Of a DNA stretch of 64,000 nt, positions 11,985 to 20,887 are shown one piece after another. Under the pieces are notes generated by a model that saw only the letters and a list, made by a program, of their open reading frames with translations, was not told where the DNA came from and did not search any database. Positions within the stretch are counted from its first letter, which is position 1, and every line of letters begins with the position of its first letter. Made by a program: the position numbers and the translations under genes. The stretch spans positions 62,001-126,000 of the forward strand of contig JAOAPY010000032.1 of NCBI GenBank assembly GCA_025463135.1. The letters are read 5' to 3'. Origin of the DNA: Acidobacteriota bacterium. Lineage in GTDB: Bacteria; Acidobacteriota; Blastocatellia; Pyrinomonadales; Pyrinomonadaceae.

Positions 11985-12110
11985 AGGGTTGCGTGTACCG
12001 GCAGCAATCGAAAGCGCGCTGCAGAGATACTGGGCATCAACAAGACTCTCTACCGCATAGCGGCGCGATTTGAAATCGAACCTGGATTGCAAACCGCAGC
12101 GGGAATTTAG
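11985..12110 (+). pseudogene. remnant of an NtrC-type regulator (Fis HTH end)
   Basis: The frame ending at 12110 encodes GSNRKRAAEILGINKTLYRIAARFEIEP. This aligns with the C-terminal Fis-type helix-turn-helix of the intact NtrC-type regulator at 17422-18804 (GGNRSRAAEVLGINRRTLYR), missing one residue in the turn. Nothing of the receiver or AAA+ domain remains upstream, so this is the 3' end of a lost sigma54-dependent activator gene rather than a functional small protein. Confidence 0.6.
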
Positions 12111-12344
12111 CCACACCGGGAAACAATGCCACACCTGGGTCTGTCGATTCGCCAGGACGCTAAGGGCCTTCTCGTCGGAACGATTGAAGTGTGTTCGTTA
12201 CACCTCACATACATCGAGTTTTCATCATGCAAGCAAGGAAGATCAGCATGGCATATCTGTTGCACTAGACCTCTACGCTGTTTGCAAAAAGAATGAGGGC
12301 ACGACGTGGAAAAAATGTGAGCACGTGGGAATCCGGGGGCCGAT

Positions 12345-12932
12345 ATGGGCAAAGCTACCATAATATTGATCGCGATGATTTCTGTTTTGAGTGCATCGAC
12401 AGGGAACTCGAAACCGTCTCTTGCGGCAAGATCGCAACTGCAGGTAAATGAGACCAATCAGCCGAGCGGGATCGACTTGACTATCGCCACAGTTGGTCCC
12501 ATGTTGGGTCCACCGACAGACCATTACACCGTTGGTGAGCAGGTGCTTATCACTATTTCCATGACCAATAGGTCAAGTCAGTCGACCTATGCTTGTGTCT
12601 CGAGCGACTTCTATCAGGATCTGCCAAAACTCACAAAGAACGGTCAGTTAATACCGTACACGAAATGGGAAACCGATTTGCTGCGCAATACCCGGAACGA
12701 ACAGACTTGTGAACGCGATGATTTACCGGAAAAAATGCTGCTGAAAGCAAACGAGCCAACGGTCGTGGACTTTCTCGTCCTCGTTGATGATCTGCGACTT
12801 CCGACCGGCGCGCAGGCCTGGTACGACCCGCTAAAGCCGGGTGTCTATGAAATGTCGATGCAAAGACGAAACGGCTGTTGCGATGGGCCCATGATTGAGT
12901 CGAATAAGATTAGATTTGAAATTGTGCCCTGA
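12345..12932 (+). CDS. secreted protein, function unknown
   Basis: 195 residues. An N-terminal hydrophobic segment (ATIILIAMISVLSAS) acts as a signal peptide. The rest resembles an immunoglobulin-like beta-sandwich: DHYTVGEQVLITISMTNRSSQ... LKANEPTVVDFLVLVDD ... LKPGVYEMSMQRR. This strand pattern resembles extracellular Ig-fold or BsuPI-like domains, but I cannot assign a family. Four to five cysteines (ACVSSD, QTCERDD, GCCDG) suggest disulfides. No strong ribosome binding site is seen. It may share a transcript with the HtrA protease 93 bp downstream. Confidence 0.6.
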   Translation: MGKATIILIAMISVLSASTGNSKPSLAARSQLQVNETNQPSGIDLTIATVGPMLGPPTDHYTVGEQVLITISMTNRSSQSTYACVSSDFYQDLPKLTKNGQLIPYTKWETDLLRNTRNEQTCERDDLPEKMLLKANEPTVVDFLVLVDDLRLPTGAQAWYDPLKPGVYEMSMQRRNGCCDGPMIESNKIRFEIVP

Positions 12933-13025
12933 GTCCCACGGAAGGGAGACTGGAGGTCCGTCGACTTTCTATCCTTCATTTTCCATTTGACATCGGAATC
13001 AATCGACGAACGAGGCTGGTTAGAA

Positions 13026-14471
13026 ATGATAAAGCTGAAATGGAAAATGAGAATTGGAAGATCCGGCTTTGGACTGTCGGTTTGCCTCGCGTGTCTGCTT
13101 CTCGCTCCCCGAGTCTCAGCCCAGACGGCTTCTGCAAACAAGAATGACGACCCACTGCACCAACTCAACAACTCCGTCCGTGCCCTGGTAAAAAGAGTAA
13201 CGCCGAGCGTGGTCCAGGTGCTGGTGACAGGATATGGTCCCGTGCAAGGAAGCCGAGGCGACACCAACCTCGTGCTCGGCAAGCAGCAAAGCATTGGCTC
13301 AGGCGTGATCGTCGACCCGGACGGCTACATCGTAACAAATGCGCATGTGCTCCGTGGCGCGCATCGTGTGCAAGTGAACATTCCAGCAATGGACAGCGAA
13401 ACTCCAGGCGGGACACCCGGCGGTAGGGGGCGCACCGTGGAAGCGCGCATCGTCGGATCGGACTCGGAAATTGATCTCGCGCTTTTGAAGATCGAAGGTA
13501 AGGGGCTGTCAGCTCTTCCACTTGGAGATTACAACAAGCTGCGTCAGGGCGAGGTAGTCTTTGCCTTTGGGAGTCCCGAGGGCTTGCAGGATTCGGTGAC
13601 GATGGGCGTGGTGAGTGCTGCCGCGCGCCAGCGCGACGCTGACAGCCCCATGGTCTATGTCCAAACCGACGCGCCCATTAATCCCGGCAATAGTGGCGGA
13701 CCACTGGTAAATGTTGACGGCGAGTTGGTTGGCATCAACACGTTCATCCTGACGCAAGGCGGAGGGAACGAGGGTCTTGGGTTTGCGATACCCAGTGCGA
13801 CAGTGGCGTTTGCTTATCCGCAATTGCGGCGCTATGGCCACGTGCATCGTGGCGAGACGGGTCTTGGCGTTCAAGCCATCACTCCCAGCCTGGCGGCCGG
13901 CCTTAAACTCGCTGGTGACTGGGGTGTGATCATTTCTGATGTTGGACCAGGCAGCCCCGCTGCCGCTGCCGGGTTGAAAGTGCAGGATATCATCACCGGC
14001 ATCGACGGTAGGCCGGTAGACAATTTGCCCTCACTGGGAACTCGTCTTTTCATGCGGCGTGGCGGAGAGAAGATCAAGCTGGATGTTCTTCGTGGCGCCG
14101 AAAAATTATCGTTCGATGTTTTAGTAGTTGAGTTGCCTCATGACTTTGACCGTTTGGCCGATCTCGCCGATCCCGATAAGAGTCTGGTTGCAAAGCTGGG
14201 TATTGTCGGCCTTGAAATCGATCCGAAACTGGCTGCAACGTTGCCTGGATTGCGAGTGTCATCAGGCGTGATCGTTGCCGCCAAGGCGGCTGATCCGAGC
14301 GTCGATACTTCGCTCGACACGGGCGATGTGATCCATGCTCTCAATGGTGCGCAAATCGAAAACATGGCCGAACTTCGCTCCGCTCTGGACCATCTGGCGC
14401 CAAACACTCCGGTCGTGCTCCAGATCGAGCGCGACGGCAGATTAATGTTTGTTTCATTTGAAATAGATTGA
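13026..14471 (+). CDS. HtrA/Deg-family serine protease with PDZ domains
   Basis: Periplasmic quality-control protease. The ATG at 13026 is preferred over an upstream in-frame TTG because it begins a standard signal peptide (MIKLKWKMRIG... cleavage near VSAQ). The trypsin-like domain carries the full triad: His107 (TNAHVL), Asp150 (SEIDLALLK) and Ser223 (NPGNSGGPL). One clear PDZ domain (about 285-365, GSPAAAAGLKVQDIITGIDG) and a second, more divergent one (about 395-475, VDTSLDTGDVIHALNG) follow, so the DegP/DegQ arrangement is complete. 481 residues. A single-receiver regulator lies 73 bp downstream. Confidence 0.92.
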   Translation: MIKLKWKMRIGRSGFGLSVCLACLLLAPRVSAQTASANKNDDPLHQLNNSVRALVKRVTPSVVQVLVTGYGPVQGSRGDTNLVLGKQQSIGSGVIVDPDGYIVTNAHVLRGAHRVQVNIPAMDSETPGGTPGGRGRTVEARIVGSDSEIDLALLKIEGKGLSALPLGDYNKLRQGEVVFAFGSPEGLQDSVTMGVVSAAARQRDADSPMVYVQTDAPINPGNSGGPLVNVDGELVGINTFILTQGGGNEGLGFAIPSATVAFAYPQLRRYGHVHRGETGLGVQAITPSLAAGLKLAGDWGVIISDVGPGSPAAAAGLKVQDIITGIDGRPVDNLPSLGTRLFMRRGGEKIKLDVLRGAEKLSFDVLVVELPHDFDRLADLADPDKSLVAKLGIVGLEIDPKLAATLPGLRVSSGVIVAAKAADPSVDTSLDTGDVIHALNGAQIENMAELRSALDHLAPNTPVVLQIERDGRLMFVSFEID

Positions 14472-14544
14472 GTCGCCGCCCTTTTGTAATCCGTTCCACG
14501 GGTAGACACTCAGGACTGGGTCGCGGATGCTAAGGAAAAATACT

Positions 14545-15057
14545 ATGAACTCCCCTGATGCTTGCATCCTGTATGCAGATGACGATGCGGATTCGCGCGA
14601 ACTTGTAACTGTGCTTCTCGAAAGTCATAACTGTCAGGTCATAGCTATCGAGAGTGCCGGTGAAGCGTTGCGTTTGGCGCGCGCAGAACATTTCGATCTC
14701 TACTTAATTGACTACTGGATGCCAGGTACCTCAGGAGTAGTGTTGTGCGAACAGTTGCGGGAGTTTGACCAGCACACGCCCGTTCTGTTCTTTTCCGGCG
14801 CAGCATTTGAAACGGATAAGAAGCGCGCCCTGGAATCCGGAGCGCAGGGATACCTCGTCAAACCGGTGGATGGCGACCAATTAGTAACCGTAGTGTTGCG
14901 ACTAATCGCTGACTCTCGACAATCCAGGCCCCTTAGCGCCACTGGGAAGAATCCTGATCTGGCATCGCCGGCAATTGTTTTTTCTTCCGCTCTGGCGGCC
15001 CGCGATTATACGGCTTCAGTTTCGGTCGGACCCGGCCCGATTCCAAACAAGCGTTGA
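14545..15057 (+). CDS. single-domain response regulator (receiver only)
   Basis: About 170 residues: a CheY-like receiver with the acidic pocket (YADDDAD), phospho-acceptor Asp in LYLIDYWMPG, Ser/Thr in FFSGA and Lys in LVKPVD, followed by a tail of about 45 residues with no output domain. ATG 14545 is chosen because AAGGA precedes it; an ATG six codons upstream is the alternative. With no DNA-binding domain it probably acts by protein-protein contact or phosphotransfer. The nearest kinase downstream has its own regulator, so the partner is unknown. Confidence 0.85.
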   Translation: MNSPDACILYADDDADSRELVTVLLESHNCQVIAIESAGEALRLARAEHFDLYLIDYWMPGTSGVVLCEQLREFDQHTPVLFFSGAAFETDKKRALESGAQGYLVKPVDGDQLVTVVLRLIADSRQSRPLSATGKNPDLASPAIVFSSALAARDYTASVSVGPGPIPNKR

Positions 15058-15196
15058 CCAACGGATTTTCACATCAAGGAAGGCAAGTGTGACGCTTTCG
15101 TCGCCCGTGCGCCCGCGCCACACCTGGGCCGCGACTCTGCTCGTCAAAATCCCGCAATTCAGTGCAGCTTGAGCGATTTCCCACCGTTCGTCCCGC

Positions 15197-15210
15197 GGCA
15201 CGTTCCTTGC
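15197..15210 (+). promoter_or_regulatory. sigma54-type promoter (-24/-12)
   Basis: GGCACGTTCCTTGC has the invariant GG and GC dinucleotides exactly ten bases apart, and matches the sigma54 consensus GGCACG-N4-TTGC completely. Transcription would start near 15222 and read into the small His-rich secreted gene (15320) and possibly the kinase/NtrC-type pair. Placement right before a sigma54 activator operon strengthens the call. Confidence 0.65.
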
Positions 15211-15319
15211 AAATTATGTGGACAGGAAGCTGACACTCGTGCGGGGTCGCTTTGAAAGCGGGGCTCGACGCGAGACAGTCAACGATAACTAATAGGGTCT
15301 AGAGACGAGGAGTAACAGG

Positions 15320-15520
15320 ATGAAAAACAGAATCAAAATTATGAGCGGTGCACTCACGCTCACCTTCATGCTGCTTTTTAGTGCAGCAGCATTCGCAAAT
15401 AGCACGAACAGGAGCATGGCAAAGCCTGCGATGAACTCCGCCGGAATGCCATCAGGGATCGGTGAACGCCATCATCGCCATCATCGCCGCCACTGGCGTA
15501 ACCGTTACCTGCGCCGTTAG
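15320..15520 (+). CDS. small His/Arg-rich secreted peptide
   Basis: 66 residues: a signal peptide (MKNRIKIMSGALTLTFML..., cleavage near AFANS) and a mature part of about 38 residues ending in ERHHRHHRRHWRNRYLRR, a cluster of five histidines among arginines. GAGGAG upstream supports the start. It sits between a sigma54 promoter and a kinase/NtrC-type regulator pair. In enterobacteria ZraP, a periplasmic zinc-binding accessory protein, adjoins ZraSR in a comparable setting. This peptide is far shorter and is not a ZraP homologue by sequence; a metal or polyanion-binding role is inference from the His cluster only. Confidence 0.65.
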   Translation: MKNRIKIMSGALTLTFMLLFSAAAFANSTNRSMAKPAMNSAGMPSGIGERHHRHHRRHWRNRYLRR

Positions 15521-15757
15521 GCCCACAGCAAAAGTCGAGAGTCGCGACGCAAAGTCACCGAGCTTCGTTGAGCATCTCGCCGTAGAACGCGAACGGGCAA
15601 GTAACCAGCTTTCAGGTTGTGTCCTAAGCCAGCCTTGCCCGCTCGTCTTGCTCTTAGGGTGACCCAAGGGTTTGTGTTTTGATTCCTCAAAATGTGGTGC
15701 GCCCTAGCGGCGCTGGCTGCTGAGTCCCAGGTCTGAAGGTGCGATAGAATAATCGCC

Positions 15758-17425
15758 ATGCCCTCGCTTCGCTTGCACACAAAGACAACGCTTCTGGCTT
15801 CAGGGGTCACGGTTGCGATTATCGCCGCACTCTTGTCGCTGGTGAGCATCCGCGTTGCCGCCTTCGTCCGGGAAGAACAACGCCAGCTTGCCGAACTGCA
15901 AGCGACCAACTTCGCAGAACACATTGCCAACTCTCTCGCCGGTGCGGATGCCGAAGCCTTGCAGCGCGCCGCGAACCTTGTGCGCGGTTCGCGCCCGAAC
16001 ATTCTGACGGTGCGCGTCTGGCAACGCACCGGCGGAGTTTTTTCGGAACAGATTGCGGCGACGGGCAGCTTGCCCGCAACCGTGATACCTCAAGACACCC
16101 GCGCCGCGCTCCGCAGCGAGCTCGAATCACGCGAACGTCAGGCGACCGGACGTGAGGCGAATGGTTCGCTGTATCGCGTGTTCGCGCCCATCGTCATCGG
16201 AGATCGCATGAGCGGCGCAGTTGAGATCGTCGAGCGTTTGGACGATGCGCCGGCCATCGCCGTGCAGTTCGAGCGTACCGCGTTCGGTTTCGCGCTCGCG
16301 GCTGTGGCTTTGATTACTATTAGTCTCCTGCTGTTGTTCCGGCGCGTCGTCTATCGCCCATTGAATGCGGTGCTGGGCGCGATGCAACGCGCCGAAGCCG
16401 GAGACCTGAAAGCGCGCGCAGACATCCGCGCCAGCGACGAACTCGGCGCCCTCGCAGAAGGCTTTAACCGAATGATCGAGCGGATAAACGAAATGACAAA
16501 CGAGCGTGACGGGCAAGCGCAGTTGTTGGCGGAGCGCATTAGCGGAGCAACCAGCGAACTCGGCGCGCGCAACGCGGAACTGCAAGCAGCGAACCGTGAA
16601 CTATGGCTGACGACGCAGCGGCTGACGGAACTCGAACGGCTCGCGGCGGCGGGACAGACCGCGGCGCAATTTGCACACGAGGTTGGCACACCTTTGAACT
16701 TGATCGGGGGTCATGTGCAACTGCTCGAAGCCGGCGCGGACGACGCGGCGAAGCGTCAGTCGCGGCTTTCGTTAATCCGAGCGCAGATCGAACGCATCTC
16801 CGAAATCGTCCGCCTGATGCTCAACCGCACACGGCCCCAGGAAGTTGAGATGGAGCCGCTCAACTTGAAAGGTTTTCTCCGGCACATCTTTGAGACGATT
16901 GCGCCGCTGCTCGCCAGCCGCGGCATCAAGTTAAATGACGAAGTGGAGGTGGGCTTGCCTTTGATCAACGCCAGCCCGGACCGTTTGCAGCAGGCATTTA
17001 TCAACTTAATCAACAACGCGCTGGATGCGATGCCGGACGGCGGCGAGTTGACTATTACCGCGCGCGCGCGGGCGACTGCGGAAGCGCGAGCGCAAGTCGT
17101 CGTTGAAGTCAAGGATACCGGCATGGGGATGACCGATGACGTGCGCACGCGGATCTTTGAACTGATGTTCACCACAAAGCGGCGGGGGCAGGGCACGGGT
17201 TTGGGTCTGGTGATCGTGCAACAGGTCATGCGCGAACACAAAGGCGTCATCGAAGTTGCGAGCGTACCAGGAGAAGGAACGCGCTTCCGCTTGATTTTTC
17301 CCGCCCTCGATACGCTGAGGTCTTCCAACGGTATCAAGGCTGCGACGGCCTCTGCCTTTGAGTTCGAGGCGGAAACCGGCGCCGTGGGCGAGCGCGCGGC
17401 GGCCAGAGAGGCGAAAGAGTTATGA
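15758..17425 (+). CDS. membrane sensor histidine kinase (HAMP, NtrB/ZraS-like)
   Basis: 555 residues. TM1 (about 8-32) and TM2 (about 172-193) enclose a periplasmic sensor of about 140 residues. Then come HAMP (VYRPLNAVLGAMQRAEAGDL...), a coiled coil, a HisKA domain with the phospho-acceptor in FAHEVGTPLN, and a HATPase domain with the N box (QAFINLINNALDAMPDGG), G1 (VKDTGMGMTDD) and G2 (GTGLGLVIVQQV). It phosphorylates the NtrC-type regulator whose gene overlaps its stop by four bases (ATGA), so the two are translationally coupled. The signal is unknown; the periplasmic domain has no family I recognise. Confidence 0.92.
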   Translation: MPSLRLHTKTTLLASGVTVAIIAALLSLVSIRVAAFVREEQRQLAELQATNFAEHIANSLAGADAEALQRAANLVRGSRPNILTVRVWQRTGGVFSEQIAATGSLPATVIPQDTRAALRSELESRERQATGREANGSLYRVFAPIVIGDRMSGAVEIVERLDDAPAIAVQFERTAFGFALAAVALITISLLLLFRRVVYRPLNAVLGAMQRAEAGDLKARADIRASDELGALAEGFNRMIERINEMTNERDGQAQLLAERISGATSELGARNAELQAANRELWLTTQRLTELERLAAAGQTAAQFAHEVGTPLNLIGGHVQLLEAGADDAAKRQSRLSLIRAQIERISEIVRLMLNRTRPQEVEMEPLNLKGFLRHIFETIAPLLASRGIKLNDEVEVGLPLINASPDRLQQAFINLINNALDAMPDGGELTITARARATAEARAQVVVEVKDTGMGMTDDVRTRIFELMFTTKRRGQGTGLGLVIVQQVMREHKGVIEVASVPGEGTRFRLIFPALDTLRSSNGIKAATASAFEFEAETGAVGERAAAREAKEL

Positions 17426-18804
17426 AGCAGATTCTTGTGGTTGATGATGACGCCGCATCCGGCGAGCTGCTCGAGGAGATTTTCGCCGCGCAAGGCTGGA
17501 GAACCCTGGCGGCCCAGACTCCCCAACGCGCCCGCGAACTCGCAGACCAGGAGCGGTTTGACTTAGTCGTTAGCGATATCAATCTCGAAGCGGCCGAAAA
17601 CGGTTTGGATCTATTGCGCTCTTTGCGCAATGGGTGCCCGGTAATTCTCGTGACCGCCTTCGGCTCGCTCGAAACGGCGATTGAGGCAACTCACGAAGGA
17701 GCATATGACTTCATCTCAAAACCGTTTAAGGTCGAGGAAGTCGTCGCCGCCGCGCGCCGCGCGATGGGAGGAACTAAACACGCACTTAACCCGGGTTTGG
17801 ATGAAACACACGCCGGCGCTCAAGGCGCTGCTGAAAACGAAATCACCGGACGCTCCCCGGCGATGATCCGGCTTTATCTGGAGATAGCCCGCGTCGCGCC
17901 GTCGCGCGCCACTGCGCTGATTACGGGCGAATCCGGTACGGGCAAGGAACTCGTCGCGCGGTCGATTCATCGGCACAGCCCGCGCGCCGCGAGTGGATTC
18001 GTAGCCGTCAATTGCGGAGCGCTCACCGAAACGCTGTTGGAAGCTGAGTTGTTCGGTGCGCTGAAAGGTTCATACACGGGCGCTAACATAGACCGCAAAG
18101 GCCTGTGGGAAGAGGCTGACGGCGGCACACTTTTTTTGGATGAGATCGGCGAGACCAGTCAGGCGATGCAGGTTAAACTCTTGCGCGCCTTACAGGAAGG
18201 AGAGATCCGTCCGGTTGGCGCAACGCGCAGTCGCCAGGTGGACGCGCGCATTATCGCCGCGACGAACAAAGATTTGGAAGCCGAAGTCAAAGCGGGAAGA
18301 TTTCGCGAAGATTTATTCTATCGCTTGAGCGTCGTTACCCTGCACCTGCCGCCCCTTCGTGAGCGCCGCACGGACATCCCGTTACTCGCGGAGAACTTTC
18401 TGCGCCGCGCGGTGCCGGAAGGGGAACGCTCTTTTCGACTGTCCGACGAGGCGTTGGCGTGTCTCGTCGCTTACGATTGGGCGGGCAATGTCCGCGAGCT
18501 GCAATCTGCCATTGAGCACGCTGTCCTCCACGCGCGCGACGGCGAAGTTACGCCGGATGATCTGCCCCCAAGACTGCAATCAGAAGACGTGCGGCGCGCG
18601 GCTCAACACTCGCCGCTCTCAGCACTTTATGCTGACTTGCCGACGTTTGATGAGATGGAACGCAGGTACTTGCTGCACGTGATGGAGGCGACGGGCGGCA
18701 ACCGCTCCCGTGCGGCAGAGGTCTTAGGCATTAACCGCCGCACGCTCTATCGCATGGCCGAACGCTTCGGAATCAATTTGGAGGGTGAATCAGACTCGAG
18801 TTAA
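17422..18804 (+). CDS. sigma54-dependent response regulator, NtrC family
   Basis: 460 residues with three complete domains. The receiver (1-120) has the Asp pocket DDDAA, phospho-site in VVSDINLEA and KPFK. The AAA+ sigma54-interaction domain (about 140-370) has Walker A GESGTGKE, the sigma54 contact loop GSYTGA (a Ser-Tyr variant of GAFTGA), Walker B GTLFLDEIGE and the R-finger region. The Fis-type helix-turn-helix forms the C-terminus (GGNRSRAAEVLGINRRTLYR). It should activate sigma54 promoters such as the one at 15197. Its end overlaps the convergent lipoprotein gene by about 30 bp. Confidence 0.94.
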   Translation: MKQILVVDDDAASGELLEEIFAAQGWRTLAAQTPQRARELADQERFDLVVSDINLEAAENGLDLLRSLRNGCPVILVTAFGSLETAIEATHEGAYDFISKPFKVEEVVAAARRAMGGTKHALNPGLDETHAGAQGAAENEITGRSPAMIRLYLEIARVAPSRATALITGESGTGKELVARSIHRHSPRAASGFVAVNCGALTETLLEAELFGALKGSYTGANIDRKGLWEEADGGTLFLDEIGETSQAMQVKLLRALQEGEIRPVGATRSRQVDARIIAATNKDLEAEVKAGRFREDLFYRLSVVTLHLPPLRERRTDIPLLAENFLRRAVPEGERSFRLSDEALACLVAYDWAGNVRELQSAIEHAVLHARDGEVTPDDLPPRLQSEDVRRAAQHSPLSALYADLPTFDEMERRYLLHVMEATGGNRSRAAEVLGINRRTLYRMAERFGINLEGESDSS

Positions 18805-19303
18805 GAAGATCGAGTTCGTCGCTGATCGAATGGAGTTGCGCCGCGCTCTGTTGGTAATCATTGTGATGCGCGGACCGTTCAGCGGCGTCAAGCTTGTGCA
18901 AGTCGCCCATGAGGCGTTCGCGAGTCGGGTTTGAATTCACGTTCGCATTGCCGGTAGCGCGGTTGAGGCGGCGCGTGAGTCGCGTGCGTGCCAGGTCCAT
19001 GTAGTACAACGCCTCGTCACGCCGACTGCCCTTCAAAGCGACCATGGCGTGTGCCAGGGCGTCTCCGGCAGCCTCCATCTCAGCATCAACCCCGGAAGGA
19101 GCGGAACGCGCTTTGAGGTCCGGCGTCGCTTGCGCCGGCGTCATGGTGGGTCGCGGCGCGACCGTGACGGTCTCCTGCACCTGCGATTTGAAGCAACCAG
19201 AGGCAAGCAAAGCCACGCACGCGGCGAGTAGTGCGAGGAAGAAGGAAGCTCGCCCAAGGGTGGCTTGCTGTAGCTTTCTCACTTTATCAATGTCTACCTT
19301 CAT
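18773..19303 (-). CDS. putative lipoprotein with helical C-terminus
   Basis: About 176 residues from ATG 19303 (a GTG at 19372 would add 23). A lipoprotein signal ends in LLASGC, a good lipobox. The mature protein has a Pro/Thr-rich linker and then two alpha-helical stretches (MEAAGDALAHAMVALKGSRRDEALYYMDLARTRL; RLMGDLHKLDAAERSAHHNDYQQSAAQLHSISDELD). The helical pattern resembles a TPR-like or four-helix fold, but no family is recognised. It is convergent with the NtrC-type regulator, whose 3' end it overlaps. Confidence 0.65.
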   Translation of the reverse strand: MKVDIDKVRKLQQATLGRASFFLALLAACVALLASGCFKSQVQETVTVAPRPTMTPAQATPDLKARSAPSGVDAEMEAAGDALAHAMVALKGSRRDEALYYMDLARTRLTRRLNRATGNANVNSNPTRERLMGDLHKLDAAERSAHHNDYQQSAAQLHSISDELDLLNSSLIHPPN

Positions 19304-19652
19304 CCTTTGGCTGCCTTGTTTTATCAACGGCGCGCGCCTCAGCCTTGTCTCAGATGCGTTGCTGCTTTTCACCCATACGTTTTGAGTTTACCTTTAGGGT
19401 GTACAACAGGCTGCCAGCCGACTGCTGTTGTTGAAAGCAACTCAAACGTCTGCAGGCTGGCACCTGTAGTACAAGCATTACGGCTGGATGAATGAGAGCA
19501 AGATGGATGCCAGACACTGGCTGAACCATCTGCATGAGATGACAATCATTTCGCCGAAGCACACACTGACCCGCGTGTGGCAAAAGTGCGAACGCGCGCA
19601 TGTGCGCCACAGCTTCAACCTGTTATGCCACGACGGTTTTTCACCTAATCCG

Positions 19653-20113
19653 GCAGGCAATCCAGCGAAAGCCGAAGAATTGTATTTGCAGTCAATCGTT
19701 TTGCGGCGCCTTGTTAAAGACCGTCGCGGCGAAGCCGATGTGCTAAACAATCCCGGACAAGTTTTCGCCCAACGTGACGAGCACGCCAAAGCAATTGAAT
19801 ACCTCGCTCAGGCACTCGTCATTCGACGACAACTCAAGGATAAAACGGGCGAAGCGATTACTCTACGGAACCTGGGAAAAAGCTACGTAGGTTGGCCGAT
19901 AAGGAAAAAGCGGCTGAGTATTACGAAGCAGCGAACCAATTAGCGAAACAACTCGGCGACCGCCGTGTCGAAGCCGAATCAACTTACGGTCTCGCGCTTG
20001 CCGAACGCGAACGGGGAAATTTCCAGAAAGCGATTGAAACCGTGCCCAGCGGTCTCGCTCTCATCGAGCAGATTCGCGGCGAACTAGTCAGTCCCGAACT
20101 CCTTCAGCCGATA
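19653..20113 (+). pseudogene. frameshifted, truncated TPR (CHAT-type) gene
   Basis: Two frames together encode tetratricopeptide repeats. The first, to about 19893, has KAEELYLQSIVLRRLVKDRR, HAKAIEYLAQALVIRRQLKD and TGEAITLRNLGKSY. The second continues as LADKEKAAEYYEAANQLAKQLGD, NFQKAIETVPSGLALIEQ and IRGELVSPELL. The frame changes inside one repeat near 19893. IRGELVSPEL is the usual join between TPR arrays and a CHAT protease domain, but that domain is absent and sequence after 20113 is unrelated. Both ends are missing, so this is a decayed fragment. Confidence 0.6.
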
Positions 20114-20154
20114 GCAGAGCGCCAAAATCGGCATCACCAGGTTCAACAACTCAG

Positions 20155-20847
20155 TCAGGGTTCTCGCAAAACATGCCATGGATTCCTCGCCGGTGCGAGG
20201 CCTAATCTCACGGCCATTTTCACCAAGTCGGCGAGAGAGTCGGCCTTCATCTTTAGCATCATCTTGCCTCGATGGGCCTTCACCGTGATCTCGCTGATGC
20301 CGAGTTTCAAACCGACCTGTTTATTCAACATGCCGGAGACCACGAACTTCATGACCTCACGTTCGCGAGGCGTCAGTGATGCGTAACAGTCGCGGAGTGC
20401 TTCTACTTCTCTTTCATCACCAAGGGCAGCCGAGCTGCGCTCGATAGCGTGGCGAATGGCGCTCAACAGAACGTCGTCGTCGAATGGCTTCGTCAAAAAC
20501 TCGACAGCTCCCGCTTTCATGGCCTGGACCGTCATAGGAACGTCGCCGTGCCCCGTGATGAAAATGATTGGCATGTCGATGCGATCAGGTGCTATCAGTT
20601 TCTGCAGTTCGAGACCGTCGAGATCCGGAAGAGAAACGTCAAGCACCAGGCAGCTCGGAACCAGCGGCCGTGGGCGAGCGAGAAATTCTTCCGCGGACGC
20701 AAACGTCTCTGGTTGCCAGCCGACAAAGCGAATCAGCAATTCCAGCGACTCCCTGACAGAGATGTCGTCGTCAACAACGAAGACGATTGAGGTGGCCTCC
20801 GACTTGGGTGAACCCGATTCGAGGCTCTCTGCGCTCGCTGACTTCAT
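20155..20847 (-). CDS. FixJ-family response regulator (receiver + LuxR HTH)
   Basis: About 230 residues from ATG 20847, chosen because GGGGAA precedes it; ATG 20859 is the alternative. The receiver has [12 protein letters not shown], phospho-acceptor in [40 protein letters not shown]; the C-terminal LuxR-type helix-turn-helix is [36 protein letters not shown]. It is the DNA-binding member of a two-gene set with the receiver-only protein 40 bp upstream. The soluble PAS kinase at 38423-40483 is the best partner candidate. I propose that it binds the palindromes at 21557, 33801 and 40537 (inference). Confidence 0.92.
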   Translation of the reverse strand: MKSASAESLESGSPKSEATSIVFVVDDDISVRESLELLIRFVGWQPETFASAEEFLARPRPLVPSCLVLDVSLPDLDGLELQKLIAPDRIDMPIIFITGHGDVPMTVQAMKAGAVEFLTKPFDDDVLLSAIRHAIERSSAALGDEREVEALRDCYASLTPREREVMKFVVSGMLNKQVGLKLGISEITVKAHRGKMMLKMKADSLADLVKMAVRLGLAPARNPWHVLREP

Positions 20848-20887
20848 ATTGTTCCCCATCGTACAAGAGTGTGTCCGACGCTTCGGC

